Shown one piece after another: positions 63,907 to 64,000 of a stretch of DNA of 64,000 bases. Origin of the DNA: Polyangium fumosum (GTDB lineage Bacteria > Myxococcota_A > Polyangia > Polyangiales > Polyangiaceae); assembly GCF_005144585.1 (NCBI RefSeq), contig NZ_SSMQ01000004.1, forward strand, positions 239,107-303,106. The letters are read 5' to 3'. Every line of letters begins with the position of its first letter. Positions within the stretch are counted from its first letter, which is position 1. The notes under the pieces were generated by a model. It was not told where the DNA came from, did not search any database, and saw only the letters and a list, made by a program, of their open reading frames with translations. The position numbers and the translations under genes are program-made.

Positions 63907-64000
63907 TTACGCGGCCTTGGCCAGCTCGCCCTCACGACGCTGGATGACCTCCAGGTTCAGCAGGATCCCATATCGGCGTAGGTCGAAGACATTGTTTCGG
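63907..64000 (-). CDS. Partial CDS, C-terminal 30 residues of an unknown protein
   Basis: On the minus strand an open frame runs in from the window edge and ends at 63907 (KAA then stop). Visible words are VFDLRRYGILLNLEVI and QRREGELAKAA. The length is too short to place in a family; codon use fits a real gene. The 29 bases between it and the activator are not assigned. Confidence 0.4.
   Translation of the reverse strand, partial: RNNVFDLRRYGILLNLEVIQRREGELAKAA

Overview
The window is very GC-rich, with dense, often overlapping genes. It reads as chromosome from a large-genome myxobacterium, probably Polyangiales. This rests on NHL/TIG and Cys-rich Gly-rich lipoproteins, a Ser/Thr kinase coupled to a TPR protein, sigma-54 activators, many secreted hydrolases and STAND NTPases. 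Species cannot be fixed from sequence alone. No rRNA, tRNA, CRISPR array or replication origin was seen.

Region by region. 1-4.8 kb: the 3' end of a TIG/NHL propeller protein, a beta-helix lipoprotein and a YkgJ-type Cys-cluster protein. 5.0-16.3 kb: a type VI secretion effector island. It has two VgrG spikes, a PAAR protein, a DUF4123 adaptor, a lipase-like effector, a VgrG with a C-terminal toxin-like domain followed by a Tsi6-like immunity protein, a propeller protein, a DcrB/Eag-like protein and a DUF4145 protein. 16.3-22.1 kb: a secreted esterase with an EF-hand, two tandem paralogous exported proteins and a DHA2 drug transporter. 22.2-25.4 kb: a nucleotidyltransferase, an amphi-Trp protein and an RNase II/R-type nuclease.

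25.6-33.0 kb is the most unusual part. A STAND-type ATPase overlaps a 1722-residue protein that joins a partner domain, a NACHT NTPase and a C-terminal calcineurin-like phosphoesterase, followed by a 288-residue protein of unknown function. The NACHT segment has lower GC and different codon use from both flanks. I read this as a mosaic nucleotide-dependent immune (anti-phage or conflict) locus. 33.0-34.1 kb is an insertion scar between two formerly adjacent convergent genes. It holds duplicated gene ends, an IS91-type transposase fragment and a passenger lipoprotein gene between inverted repeats.

34.1-41.3 kb: an OPT transporter, a CocE-like hydrolase, an M28 membrane peptidase and an unknown protein. 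41.5-44.9 kb: an operon of ferredoxin reductase, MerR regulator and diiron ferritin-like oxidase, driven by a palindrome-controlled, probably leaderless promoter. 45-52 kb: lipoproteins, a large Cys-repeat/Gly-rich surface protein, and a Ser/Thr kinase with a TPR partner. 52.0-55.2 kb: a XylR/V4R-type sigma-54 activator divergent from a pirin-WrbA operon that has a good -24/-12 promoter. 55.4-58.6 kb: a lipase-like lipoprotein and a cyanophycinase-like lipoprotein. 58.8-63.9 kb: a sulfate ABC transporter operon (binding protein, two permeases, ATPase) ending in a sigma-54 activator without a sensor domain. A GC-rich interspersed repeat occurs at three loci, twice in frame inside genes.
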